This document shows, piece after piece, positions 1-7,795 of a stretch of DNA of 64,000 nucleotides (within the stretch, counting starts at the first letter, position 1; each line of letters begins with the position of its first letter). Position numbers and translations under genes: made by a program. Under the pieces are notes generated by a model. It saw only the letters and a program-made list of their open reading frames with translations. It made no database searches and was not told where the DNA came from. The stretch is from Acidiphilium multivorum AIU301 (lineage in GTDB: Bacteria > Pseudomonadota > Alphaproteobacteria > Acetobacterales > Acetobacteraceae): positions 186,001-250,000 of the forward strand of contig NC_015186.1 in NCBI RefSeq assembly GCF_000202835.1, written 5' to 3'.

Positions 1-76
1 CCAGCCGGTACGCCACCGCGCCGACAAGGGCGAGCGCCACCAGCCCGAAAATGATCCGTCCGCGCCGTTTCGCCAT
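1..76 (-). CDS. Start of a membrane fusion (periplasmic adaptor) protein, cut by the window edge
   Basis: Only the first 25 codons are inside the window. They read from an ATG at 76 as a short basic stretch (MAKRRGR) followed by a hydrophobic segment (IIFGLVALALVGAVAY), i.e. an N-terminal membrane anchor. The ATG lies 2 nt after the stop of the outer membrane efflux gene at 79, on the same strand. A HlyD/RND-type periplasmic adaptor is the usual partner in that position, so this identity is inferred from context; the visible residues only show an anchored N-terminus. It could also be the inner-membrane pump component. Confidence 0.5.
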   Translation of the reverse strand, partial: MAKRRGRIIFGLVALALVGAVAYRL

Positions 77-78
77 CG

Positions 79-1485
79 TCAGTGATCCTTGCCGGCGCCG
101 GCCGTCCAGCCACCGCCCATCGCCTTGTAGAGATTGACCGCGGCATCGAGCCGGGTGAGCCGCGTCGTCACCAGCGTCGTCTCGTCCGACAGCAGGGTCT
201 GCTCGGCGTTCAGCACCGTGCCGATATCGACCACGCCGGCCCTGAGCTGCGCCCTGGCGCCATCCAGCGCGGCTCGGGCGCGTGCGACCGCAACCTGCTG
301 CAGCGCTTCCTGGTCGGTGGCGTAGCGCAGCGCGGTCATCGCGGTCTCGACATCGGTGAAAGCCTGCACCACCGCCTGCTCGTATTTTGCGACATCTTCC
401 CGATAGGTCGCGCGGCTCACCCGCAGCTGCCCGGTCAGTGTACCGCCCTCGAAGATCGGCTGGGCGATCGAGGTTGCCGCCGAGATCAGTGTCGAGCCTG
501 GCGCAAAGAGAAGGTTCAGCGCCTTGCTCTGCCAGCCGCCCGAGCCGGTCAGCGTGATCGACGGGAAGAACGCCGCGATCGCGCCACGCACATTGGCGTT
601 GGCGGCGATCAGGTTGGCCTTCGCCTCCGCGATGTCGGGCCGGCGCTCCAGCAGTCCGGCCGGCAGTCCCGGCGCCAGCGCCGGCACCGTCAGCGCGCCG
701 AGCGAGCCGCCCCGCACGCGCAGGAATTCCGGCGCCCGCCCCGTCAGGATGCCGAGGCCGATCGCCTCCTGGCGCATCTGCGAGACCAGGTTGGGAATGT
801 TCGCCCGCTCAGACGCAACCAGCGCAGCCTGCTGCGCCACCGTCGGTGCATCGACGATCCCGGCCCGCAGTTCCGCCCGCAACTGTGCGAGCAGCCCCTC
901 CGCCGCCTTCAGATTGCGTTGCGCAATTCCCAGCTGGTCCTGGTACGCCAGTACCTGGAAATAGACGGTGGCGACCGAGGCTTCGGCGGTCAGTGCCACC
1001 GTCGCCGCGTTGAATTCCGCCGCCGCCGCGTTCGCCTGCGCCGCGCGCAGCGCGTCATAGTTCTTGCCCCAGAAATCGAGCTGGTAGGAGGCCTGGAACG
1101 TCGCGGTGAAGCTGCGCGTATCCACCGCCTGCAGCCCGTTGCCGGCATTCGCCTGGATCTGCTGGAATGACCCGCTGCCGCTGCCCGTGATCGCTGGCAG
1201 CAGTGGCGCGCCGGCGATCTGTGCCTGCGCGTTGGCCGCCTCGAGCTGGTCGATCGCCTCGATCACCGAGAAATTGTGTGCCTTCGCCGCTTCCACCAGC
1301 CGGTCGAGCTCCGGCGAGCCGAAATGGCGCCACCATCCGGGCTTCGGCCAGGCCGGCTTTGCGTCCGCGGTGGCCGAAAACCGCGCCGGCACATTGGTCT
1401 GCGGCATGTTGAACGCGGGACCGACGGCGCAGCCTGCAAGTCCCGGCGTCAGCAGCGCGGCGGCGGCGAGGCGGAGGCGCCTCAT
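79..1485 (-). CDS. Outer membrane efflux lipoprotein, NodT/OprM (TolC-like) family
   Basis: 468-residue outer membrane factor of a tripartite efflux pump; it forms the trimeric channel that carries drugs or other compounds from the periplasmic adaptor to the outside. The start chosen is the ATG at 1485, because it places a lipoprotein signal peptide at the N-terminus with lipobox LAGC (Cys19) followed by AVGP, typical of NodT-family proteins. An upstream start at 1587 would add 34 hydrophilic residues and bury the signal. Two repeated OEP halves are visible (about 60-250 and 270-460), each with the long Ala/Gln-rich helices of the coiled barrel; the motif LLERRPDIAEAKANL lies near residue 285. 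The next gene on the strand begins 2 nt downstream. Substrate cannot be read from the sequence. Confidence 0.9.
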   Translation of the reverse strand: MRRLRLAAAALLTPGLAGCAVGPAFNMPQTNVPARFSATADAKPAWPKPGWWRHFGSPELDRLVEAAKAHNFSVIEAIDQLEAANAQAQIAGAPLLPAITGSGSGSFQQIQANAGNGLQAVDTRSFTATFQASYQLDFWGKNYDALRAAQANAAAAEFNAATVALTAEASVATVYFQVLAYQDQLGIAQRNLKAAEGLLAQLRAELRAGIVDAPTVAQQAALVASERANIPNLVSQMRQEAIGLGILTGRAPEFLRVRGGSLGALTVPALAPGLPAGLLERRPDIAEAKANLIAANANVRGAIAAFFPSITLTGSGGWQSKALNLLFAPGSTLISAATSIAQPIFEGGTLTGQLRVSRATYREDVAKYEQAVVQAFTDVETAMTALRYATDQEALQQVAVARARAALDGARAQLRAGVVDIGTVLNAEQTLLSDETTLVTTRLTRLDAAVNLYKAMGGGWTAGAGKDH

Positions 1486-1615
1486 GCGGTGATTGGTCGT
1501 CGTGTCACGCGCCTCTGGCCTTTCCGCGCCCGTCTTCTCGTCCCGATACGACTTCAGGCCTGACGTATTTTTTGATGTCTGACGCACGATTCAAGACCTC
1601 CTGCGCCGGCCGCGG

Positions 1616-2170
1616 TCAGGGACGCCAGCGCAAGGCGGACGGCGGCGGCGAGGTCGGATCATAGTTGATCCATGAACCGTTGGTCAGTGACTGTCCGGTG
1701 AGTGCCAGGATGAAGGCCCAATGGCTGACCACCAGCGTCTCCCGCCAATCCGGCCGCGCCGCCATCGCCGCGCGGAACCGATTCGCGCGTTCGATCACCG
1801 CCTCCTCCGTCTCGGTTTCGTCAGGCCACCAGCGAGTCGGCAGGTGCGCGAAATCGTGATCCGGGAACCTCTCGGCAAGGCGATCCGGTGGGCTGCCGAT
1901 ATCGCAGGTGAAGTGGAACCGCTCGCGGATCTCCGCCGAGATTTCGACATCGAGGGGCCGCCGCGCCAGCACCGGCGCTGCCGTCTGCAGCGTACGGGTA
2001 TAGGGCGAGACGATCAGCCGCCGCAGCGAGTGCCCTTCAAGCGCCGAAGCCGCGGCCTCCGCCTGCGCGTGCCCGTGTTCGGTCAGTCCGGGATCCTCGA
2101 TTCCAGGGTCACGCCGCGTCGCGGTGAAGTGGAGGTTGAACTCGCTCTGGCCGTGGCGAAGCAGGATCAT
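1616..2170 (-). CDS. Histidine phosphatase family protein (phosphoglycerate mutase-like)
   Basis: Small cytoplasmic member of the histidine phosphatase superfamily, 184 residues from the ATG at 2170. The catalytic RHG motif is at the very N-terminus (MILLRHGQSEFN); a second Arg sits in VSPYTRTLQTA and the second catalytic His in VVSHWAFILALTG, so the full active-site set is present. A TTG at 2206 would add 12 residues; I prefer the ATG because family members begin directly with the strand leading into RHG. The substrate is unknown: cobalamin phosphatases, phosphoglycerate mutases and sugar phosphatases share this fold. The gene is divergent from the Tim44-like gene at 2297, with 126 bp between them. 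Confidence 0.8.
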   Translation of the reverse strand: MILLRHGQSEFNLHFTATRRDPGIEDPGLTEHGHAQAEAAASALEGHSLRRLIVSPYTRTLQTAAPVLARRPLDVEISAEIRERFHFTCDIGSPPDRLAERFPDHDFAHLPTRWWPDETETEEAVIERANRFRAAMAARPDWRETLVVSHWAFILALTGQSLTNGSWINYDPTSPPPSALRWRP

Positions 2171-2296
2171 GCCTTCAGCGATACCCTGCGTCGGGGGCTT
2201 CGGCAAACCGCGCGTCGGGCATGCCGCGGTTGCGGGCGCGCCGCGCTCGGCCTATCACGAGGGCGGGCTTGCCCCGAGAACAGGTGTCTTAGCGTC

Positions 2297-2962
2297 ATGC
2301 ATACCGGATTTCCCGTCGATATCGTCCTTCTCGCGCTCGTCGCGGGCTTCCTGGTGCTGCGCTTGCGCAGCGTGCTGGGCCGTCGCACCGGCTACGAGCG
2401 GCCGCCCATGCCCGAGCCGACTGCGGCCGGCGGCATGCAGCGTCCCGGCGGCCCGGTGATCGAGGGGGTTGCCGAGCCGCCGCGGTCCACCCGCCCGGTG
2501 CCCGCGCCTCACACCGTCGTCGGGCAGACGCTCGCGCGCATCGCCCAGGCCGAGCGCGGCTTCGATCCGGCCCGGTTTCTCGACGGCGCCGAGGCCAGCT
2601 TCCGCCGCATCGTGCTTGCCTTCGCCGCAGGCGACCTCGCGGCCCTGCGGCCGCTGCTCACGCCTGGCGTGTTCGCGACCTTCGAGCAGGCGGTGGCCCA
2701 GCGCGCCGAGGCCGGCGAAACCCAGCACACCGAGATCGTCCGCATTGTCGAGGCGACGATCGACGAGGCCGAACTCCTCGGCGGCGAGGCCGTGATCGTC
2801 GTCCGCTTCGTCTCCGACCAGCAGAACTACACGCGTGATCGCCAGGGGCAGGTTATCGCTGGCACCGAGGCGATGACCGAGATCGTCGACCTCTGGAGTT
2901 TCGAGAAATCCCTCGGCGCGGCCGACCCGACCTGGCGGCTGGCGGCGGCGCGCAGCGGCTGA
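2297..2962 (+). CDS. Tim44/TimA domain membrane protein
   Basis: 221-residue protein starting at the ATG at 2297. Residues 5-22 form one hydrophobic segment (VDIVLLALVAGFLVLRL), followed by a Pro/Gly-rich linker and a Tim44-like domain from about residue 75 to the end (FDPARFLDGAEASFRRIVLAFA; DLWSFEKSL). Mitochondrial Tim44 tethers the import motor to the translocon; bacterial TimA proteins are inner-membrane anchored with a poorly known role, possibly in membrane protein biogenesis. It is followed 3 nt later by mltA, an arrangement often seen in alphaproteobacteria. The longer open frame reaching back to 1721 is antisense to the phosphatase gene and is not used. Confidence 0.85.
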   Translation: MHTGFPVDIVLLALVAGFLVLRLRSVLGRRTGYERPPMPEPTAAGGMQRPGGPVIEGVAEPPRSTRPVPAPHTVVGQTLARIAQAERGFDPARFLDGAEASFRRIVLAFAAGDLAALRPLLTPGVFATFEQAVAQRAEAGETQHTEIVRIVEATIDEAELLGGEAVIVVRFVSDQQNYTRDRQGQVIAGTEAMTEIVDLWSFEKSLGAADPTWRLAAARSG

Positions 2963-2965
2963 TCC

Positions 2966-4168
2966 ATGCACCGATCCACCTTGCGCGGCCTTGCCGCGCC
3001 GTTCACCGCCATCACCCTGCTCGCCGGCTGTGCCTTGCCGCCCGCCGGCGCGCCCAAGGCCGATCATGCCGGCCTCACCCCTGTGCCCTTCGCCACGCTC
3101 CCCGGCTGGAGCGTTGAGGCTGCCGTCGCCGGCCTGCCGAGTTTCCAGAGGTCATGCAAGGTGATCGCGGTCATGCCGGTCGACCAGACGCTGGGTGGCG
3201 TCGGCGTGGCTGGCGCGCTCGGCGGCAAGGCCGGCCAGTGGCGCGCTGCCTGTGCTGCCGCCGAAGCCGTCCCGCCGGATGACGCGGCCGCGGCCCAGCA
3301 TTTCTTCGAGGCATGGATGGTGCCCTATGCAGCGTCCGGCGCCACGCGGATCACCGGCTATTACGAGCCGGTCTATCCCGGCTCGGAAATCCGCGAGCGC
3401 GGCTACGATGTCCCGATCTACGGTCGTCCGCGCAATCTCGTGAACGCCAACCTGTCCGCCTTCCGCGACTCCTCCGGCAAGCGCCGTATCGTCGGCCGCC
3501 TGCGCTACGGCACAATGGTGCCCTATTACACCCGCGCCCAGATCGAGGCCGGCGAGATCAACCGCGAGGCCAAGGTAGTTGCCTGGGTGAAGAATCCGGT
3601 CGACGCCTACATGATCCAGCTCCAAGGCGCCGCGCGCCTGCGTCTGCCGGACGGCACGCTCATCGATCTCGGCTTCGACGGCACCAACGGCCGCACCTAC
3701 ACGCCGATCGGCAAGCTGATGGTCGAGAAGGGCTATTTGAAGCCCGACCAGGTCTCGATCACCTCGATCCGCGCGTGGCTGCTCGCCCATCCCGTCGAGG
3801 CGCGCGGCCTGATGGATGCGAACAAGAACTACGTGTTCTTCAAGCGCATCCGCGGCGTGCCCGACGATCTCGGCACACCCGGCGCGCTTGACGTGCCGCT
3901 GGCGCCGGAAGGCTCGATCGCGGTGGACGAGAAGGCGATTCCGCTCGGCGCGCCCGTCTATGTCGCGACGAAGTCGCTCGCCCGGCTGACCACCGCGCAG
4001 GACATCGATGTCGGTGCCCACGGCACCTCCGCCGCGCAGATCTTCTTCGGAATCGGCAACGAGGCCGCGGCGCAGGCGAGTGCCCAGGACGGCACAGGCC
4101 GGATCTTCATCTTCCTGCCCCGCCAGCCCGCCGCCGCGCCGACATCCGCCAAGGGAGCGTCCTCATGA
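2966..4168 (+). CDS. mltA: Membrane-bound lytic murein transglycosylase A (MltA), lipoprotein
   Basis: 400-residue peptidoglycan-cleaving enzyme that makes 1,6-anhydromuropeptides during cell wall turnover. The N-terminus is a lipoprotein signal with lipobox LAGC (Cys22). An MltA domain (about 105-270; YYEPVYPGS, GRPRNLVNANL) is followed by a 3D-type double-psi barrel at about 300-375. The catalytic Asp equivalent to E. coli Asp308 appears to be the Asp of AQDID (about residue 348), but the following GGAIKG-type stretch is replaced by VGAHGTS. This is unusual (see findings). The gene starts 3 nt after the Tim44-like gene and its stop overlaps the next start by 4 nt (ATGA). Confidence 0.9.
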   Translation: MHRSTLRGLAAPFTAITLLAGCALPPAGAPKADHAGLTPVPFATLPGWSVEAAVAGLPSFQRSCKVIAVMPVDQTLGGVGVAGALGGKAGQWRAACAAAEAVPPDDAAAAQHFFEAWMVPYAASGATRITGYYEPVYPGSEIRERGYDVPIYGRPRNLVNANLSAFRDSSGKRRIVGRLRYGTMVPYYTRAQIEAGEINREAKVVAWVKNPVDAYMIQLQGAARLRLPDGTLIDLGFDGTNGRTYTPIGKLMVEKGYLKPDQVSITSIRAWLLAHPVEARGLMDANKNYVFFKRIRGVPDDLGTPGALDVPLAPEGSIAVDEKAIPLGAPVYVATKSLARLTTAQDIDVGAHGTSAAQIFFGIGNEAAAQASAQDGTGRIFIFLPRQPAAAPTSAKGASS

Positions 4169-4956
4169 GTGAATCCGCCGCGGCCGCACCGCGCGTCGCC
4201 CTGTTCGTCACCTGCCTCGCCGATCTCTACCGGCCGAGCGTCGGCTTCGCCGCCATCCGTCTGCTTGAGGCCGCCGGCTGCACGGTCGAGGTGCCGCGGG
4301 CGCAGACCTGCTGCGGCCAGCCCGCCTACAATTCCGGCGATCATGAAACCGCCCGCGCCCTGGCCGAGGGCCTGCTCACCGCCCTCGCGGGCTACGATTA
4401 CGTCGTCGCCCCCTCGGGCTCGTGCGCCGGCATGCTTCGCAAGCACATGCCCGGCCTGTTCGAGGCCGACCCCGACCTGCGCTTCAAGGCCGACGTCATC
4501 GCCGCGAAAACCTTCGAACTCACCAGCTTCCTGGTCGACGTGATGGGTTTTGCCGGGCTCGATGTCGCCCTGCCGCAGCGAGCCACCTATCACGATTCCT
4601 GCGCCGGGCTGCGCGAACTCGGCGTCAAGGACCAGCCCCGCGTGCTGCTCTCCCGCGTCGAGGGGCTGGAAATCGTGGAAATGGACACGCCCGAGGTCTG
4701 TTGCGGCTTCGGCGGCACGTTCTGTGTCAAGCATCCCGACATTTCCGCCCGCATGGTCTCCGACAAGACCGCCGACATCGCCGCGACCGGCGCCGAGCTG
4801 CTGCTCGCCGGCGATCTCGGCTGCCTGCTGAACATGGCCGGCCGCCTGACCCGCGAGGGCAAGCCGGTTGCCGTGCGCCACGTCGCCGAGGTGCTCGCCG
4901 GCATGACCGGCGAGGTAGCGCCGATCGGCCGCGGCCGGGACGGGAGCGCCGCTTGA
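4165..4956 (+). CDS. (Fe-S)-binding protein, LldE/LutA family (L-lactate oxidation subunit-like)
   Basis: 263 residues with the two CCG-domain cysteine motifs that define this family: TCCGQPAYN near residue 48 and [12 protein letters not shown] near residue 177, each coordinating an unusual iron-sulfur cluster. In LldEFG/LutABC this subunit works with LldF (ferredoxin domain) and LldG in NAD-independent L-lactate oxidation. No lldF or lldG gene is present nearby: the gene lies between mltA and kup and overlaps both by 4 nt. Either its partners are encoded elsewhere or it serves another oxidoreductase, as glycolate oxidase subunits carry related domains. The family call is firm; the pathway is not. 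Confidence 0.85.
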   Translation: MSESAAAAPRVALFVTCLADLYRPSVGFAAIRLLEAAGCTVEVPRAQTCCGQPAYNSGDHETARALAEGLLTALAGYDYVVAPSGSCAGMLRKHMPGLFEADPDLRFKADVIAAKTFELTSFLVDVMGFAGLDVALPQRATYHDSCAGLRELGVKDQPRVLLSRVEGLEIVEMDTPEVCCGFGGTFCVKHPDISARMVSDKTADIAATGAELLLAGDLGCLLNMAGRLTREGKPVAVRHVAEVLAGMTGEVAPIGRGRDGSAA

Positions 4957-6845
4957 GCGAAAGCGCGACCCCGCACGGCTCTCCCGGCGAGAAGCTCCGT
5001 CTCGCTGGCCTGATCGGCGTGCTCGGTGTCGTCTACGGCGATATCGGCACCTCGCCGCTCTACGCGGTGCAGGCCTCGCTGTCATATTTCCCTGGCAATA
5101 AACTCCAGGAATCCGACGTCCTTGGTCTGCTCTCGCTCATCTTCTGGGCGCTGATCATAACCGTCACCATCAAATACGTCCTCCTGATCATGCGCGCCGA
5201 CAACGAGGGCGAGGGCGGCACGCTCTCGCTGATGGCGCTCGCCCAGCGCGTCACCCAGTCCGACCGGACGAAATGGATCATCGGCATCATCGGCATCTGC
5301 GGTGCCGGCCTCTTCTTCGGCGATGCGACAATCACCCCCGCCATCTCCGTGCTCTCCGCCGTCGAGGGCATGGAGGTGGTCTCCCCGGGGCTCAAGGAAT
5401 TCGTGCTCCCGATCGCCATCGCGGTCATTCTTGTGCTGTTTTTCGTCCAGCGGTTCGGCACGGCGCGGGTGGGCGGTGCGTTCGGCCCGATCATGGTGAT
5501 CTGGTTCGTGGTGATCGGCGCGCTTGGTCTTCACCAGATCTTCATTCACCCGAATGTCTTGCGCGCGCTGGTTCCTGTCTACGGCGCCGCGTTCATCATG
5601 CGGCACGATCTTCTCGCCTTCATCGCGCTCGGCTCGGTCGTGCTGGCGGTCACCGGCGCCGAGGCGCTTTACGCGGATATGGGGCATTTCGGCGCGAAGC
5701 CGATACGCGTCTCCTGGCTGTTCTTCGTCCTTCCATGCCTGCTGCTCAACTATTTCGGCCAGGGCGCCCTCGTGATCCGCGATCCGCACGCCGCGAGCAA
5801 CCCGTTCTTCTTCCTGCTGCCGCATGCTCTGGTGGTGCCGATGGTCATATTGGCGACCATCGCGACAGTGATCGCCAGTCAAGCCGTGATCTCCGGCGCC
5901 TATTCGGTTGCCCGGCAGAGCACCCAGCTCGGCCTGCTGCCGCGCATGCCGATCCGCTACACCAACGAGACCGAGCAGGGGCAGATCTATGTCCCGCCGG
6001 TCAACAGCTTCCTGTTCGTCGTCGTCGTGCTGCTGGTCCTCGGTTTCGGCTCGTCTTCCGCCCTCGCCTCGGCCTACGGCATCGCCGTCACCGGCACCTT
6101 CCTGTCGACGAACGCGCTGGCTGCCTTCGTCTATTGCCGGCATTTCAACTGGCCGCTTCGCCGCACCGTGCTGGTCTTCGGCGCCATCGGGCTGGTTGAT
6201 TTCGCCTTCTTCAGCTCCAACGTGCTGAAAGTGTTCGATGGCGGCTGGGTACCGCTTGCCATCGGCTTCAGCCTCATCACCGTCATGACCACCTGGCGCC
6301 GCGGCCGCGCCCTGCTTCACCAGCGCTGGCAGCAGGATAGTCTGCCGCTCGCCTCGTTCCTCGGCCGGCTGCCGCAATCGCGCATCGTCCGTGTTCCCGG
6401 CGTCGCCGTCTTCATGACCGGAAACCCCGAATATACGCCGTCCTCGCTGCTGCATAACCTCAAGCACAACAAGGTACTGCACGAAACTGTGGTCTTCGTC
6501 ACCGTGCGCAATCCCGGCGTCCCCTTCGTGGGCGATGCGCGGCGCGCCAAGGTCGAGGAACTCTCCGAGGGCGTCTATCGCGTGCTGCTTTCCTTCGGTT
6601 TCATGGAAAGCCCCAACATCCCCCGAGCGCTCGACCTGCTGCGAGAGCAGGGGCTGCCCTTCAACCCGATGCAGATCAGCTATTTCCTCGGCCGCGAGAC
6701 CATTGTCGCCGCGACCGTGCCCAAGCTCGGCTTCATCCGCAGGGCGATCTTCCTGTTCATGCTGCGCAACGCGATATCGGCCACCGAATTCTTCAAGATC
6801 CCGTCCGACCGCGTCGTGGAACTCGGCGTGCGGATCGCCATCTGA
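4953..6845 (+). CDS. kup: Kup low-affinity potassium uptake transporter
   Basis: 630-residue K+/H+ symporter of the KUP/HAK family. The family signature [14 protein letters not shown] is near residue 25, about twelve membrane segments span residues 20-450, and a soluble C-terminal domain follows ([17 protein letters not shown]). The start is a TTG at 4953 overlapping the lldE-like stop (TTGA). It gives the usual Kup length and a short hydrophilic leader ([18 protein letters not shown]), whereas the longer frame upstream simply runs through the lldE-like gene in another phase. Translational coupling through this overlap is likely. Kup carriers work well at low external pH, which would suit an acidophile, but that is inference. 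Confidence 0.93.
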   Translation: MSESATPHGSPGEKLRLAGLIGVLGVVYGDIGTSPLYAVQASLSYFPGNKLQESDVLGLLSLIFWALIITVTIKYVLLIMRADNEGEGGTLSLMALAQRVTQSDRTKWIIGIIGICGAGLFFGDATITPAISVLSAVEGMEVVSPGLKEFVLPIAIAVILVLFFVQRFGTARVGGAFGPIMVIWFVVIGALGLHQIFIHPNVLRALVPVYGAAFIMRHDLLAFIALGSVVLAVTGAEALYADMGHFGAKPIRVSWLFFVLPCLLLNYFGQGALVIRDPHAASNPFFFLLPHALVVPMVILATIATVIASQAVISGAYSVARQSTQLGLLPRMPIRYTNETEQGQIYVPPVNSFLFVVVVLLVLGFGSSSALASAYGIAVTGTFLSTNALAAFVYCRHFNWPLRRTVLVFGAIGLVDFAFFSSNVLKVFDGGWVPLAIGFSLITVMTTWRRGRALLHQRWQQDSLPLASFLGRLPQSRIVRVPGVAVFMTGNPEYTPSSLLHNLKHNKVLHETVVFVTVRNPGVPFVGDARRAKVEELSEGVYRVLLSFGFMESPNIPRALDLLREQGLPFNPMQISYFLGRETIVAATVPKLGFIRRAIFLFMLRNAISATEFFKIPSDRVVELGVRIAI

Positions 6846-6850
6846 AGGGC

Positions 6851-7348
6851 ATGGCCGTCGCCATTCCCCGCGCCGTCGCTGCCGACGGCACCGAACTGCA
6901 TCTCGTGCCGATCCCGCCGGCACGCCTGCCACGCGTGCAGAAGCGAGATCTTGAACAGGCTTGGGAAGCCGCGCACCGCGCCGCCCGCGCCGGCGCCGAG
7001 GGGCCGCGCCGCGGCTTCCGCTTCGCCGGCGGCCCCGATGTCGTGCTGCGCGACCGCGATGCCAGGGTCTGGGCCTCCTCGGTCGACCATATCGCCGATC
7101 TCTCGACGGCGCATGGCGTCTCCGTCTGCCTCCGCCTGCTCGGCCTCGTCGCCCTGCTCGCCGGTGGCGGCTGGACCGCCCGTTTCGTGCGGTTCGACCG
7201 TGGAGCCGCAGAGCTCGACGGTGCGCTGCTCGGCGCCGCGGCCCGCACTGGCTTGACCGATACGGGCGCTCTCGACGAGAACGCCCTGCGCGCACAGCTG
7301 CTCCCGCGCGAATCCGAGGAAAACCCGCCATGCCGCGCCCCATCCTGA
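6851..7348 (+). CDS. Conserved-looking protein of unknown function downstream of kup
   Basis: 165 residues, not recognised. The sequence begins MAVAIPRAVAADGTELHLVP, has a basic, Ala/Arg-rich middle, and contains one moderately hydrophobic stretch near residues 95-108 (CLRLLGLVALLAGGG) that could be a buried helix or a weak membrane segment. It lacks a clear signal peptide. The start lies 5 nt after the kup stop, and its last 19 nt overlap the start of the lipoprotein gene at 7330, so it is probably read as part of the mltA-kup operon. The opposite strand carries a longer open frame, which I regard as a GC-driven shadow. Confidence 0.55.
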   Translation: MAVAIPRAVAADGTELHLVPIPPARLPRVQKRDLEQAWEAAHRAARAGAEGPRRGFRFAGGPDVVLRDRDARVWASSVDHIADLSTAHGVSVCLRLLGLVALLAGGGWTARFVRFDRGAAELDGALLGAAARTGLTDTGALDENALRAQLLPRESEENPPCRAPS

Positions 7349-7674
7349 CCCTGGCCCTGCTGATCCTGCCGCTCGCCGCCTGCACCTTCGGCGCGCCGCC
7401 GCCCGCCTCGCCCGCCGAGCAGGCCGACATCGCGGCCTGCACCCAGCAGGCCAATGCCTATGAGCGCGCGCGCGACTATGCCTATCTCTCGCGCACCGAC
7501 CAGTTCGCCACCCCGTTCCAGGGCACGCCCGACCAGGGCTCCCGGTTCGACCGCCTTGCAGAGATCCACGCTCGGCGGGACATGATCTCGCGCTGCGTGC
7601 GCAATGCGAATCCGGCCTATGTCGGCAGCGGCGCCTCCCTGCCCGAACCCACGATTGTCGGCCCCGCCCGGTAG
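7330..7674 (+). CDS. Small predicted lipoprotein of unknown function
   Basis: 114 residues beginning at the ATG at 7330, inside the end of the preceding gene. The N-terminus MPRPILTLALLILPLAAC is a lipoprotein signal with lipobox LAAC (Cys18). The mature part is polar and begins with a Pro-rich tether (TFGAPPPASP). It has two further Cys residues (AACTQQA and SRCVRN) that could form a disulfide in the periplasm. I do not recognise a family. It is the last gene of the operon that starts at 2297. Confidence 0.6.
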   Translation: MPRPILTLALLILPLAACTFGAPPPASPAEQADIAACTQQANAYERARDYAYLSRTDQFATPFQGTPDQGSRFDRLAEIHARRDMISRCVRNANPAYVGSGASLPEPTIVGPAR

Positions 7675-7696
7675 CGCCGGGCCGGGCCGCACCTCG

Positions 7697-7706
7697 TCCG
7701 ATCGGA
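7697..7706. repeat. Perfect 10-bp palindrome TCCGATCGGA in the gap before the Pat-type gene
   Basis: The 121-bp gap between the lipoprotein gene and the acetyltransferase gene contains the perfect palindrome TCCGATCGGA, followed by TGACG. The same TCCGATC core recurs in the long hairpin at 38683-38712. It may be a regulator site or a remnant of a dispersed repeat; the sequence alone does not decide. Confidence 0.3.
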
Positions 7707-7795
7707 TGACGCGGTATCGTCACCCCAGGGCGGTTCCGGTTGGCGCCAAACCGATCTAGTCTGCCGCGCGCCGCCGAAGATCAGGAGGAGCCGCG

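Noticed and set aside
5082-7454. 790-codon open frame on the minus strand
   Set aside because: It is antisense to kup and the following small genes, Arg/Gly/Ala-rich and without family features: a shadow of the high-GC third codon position.
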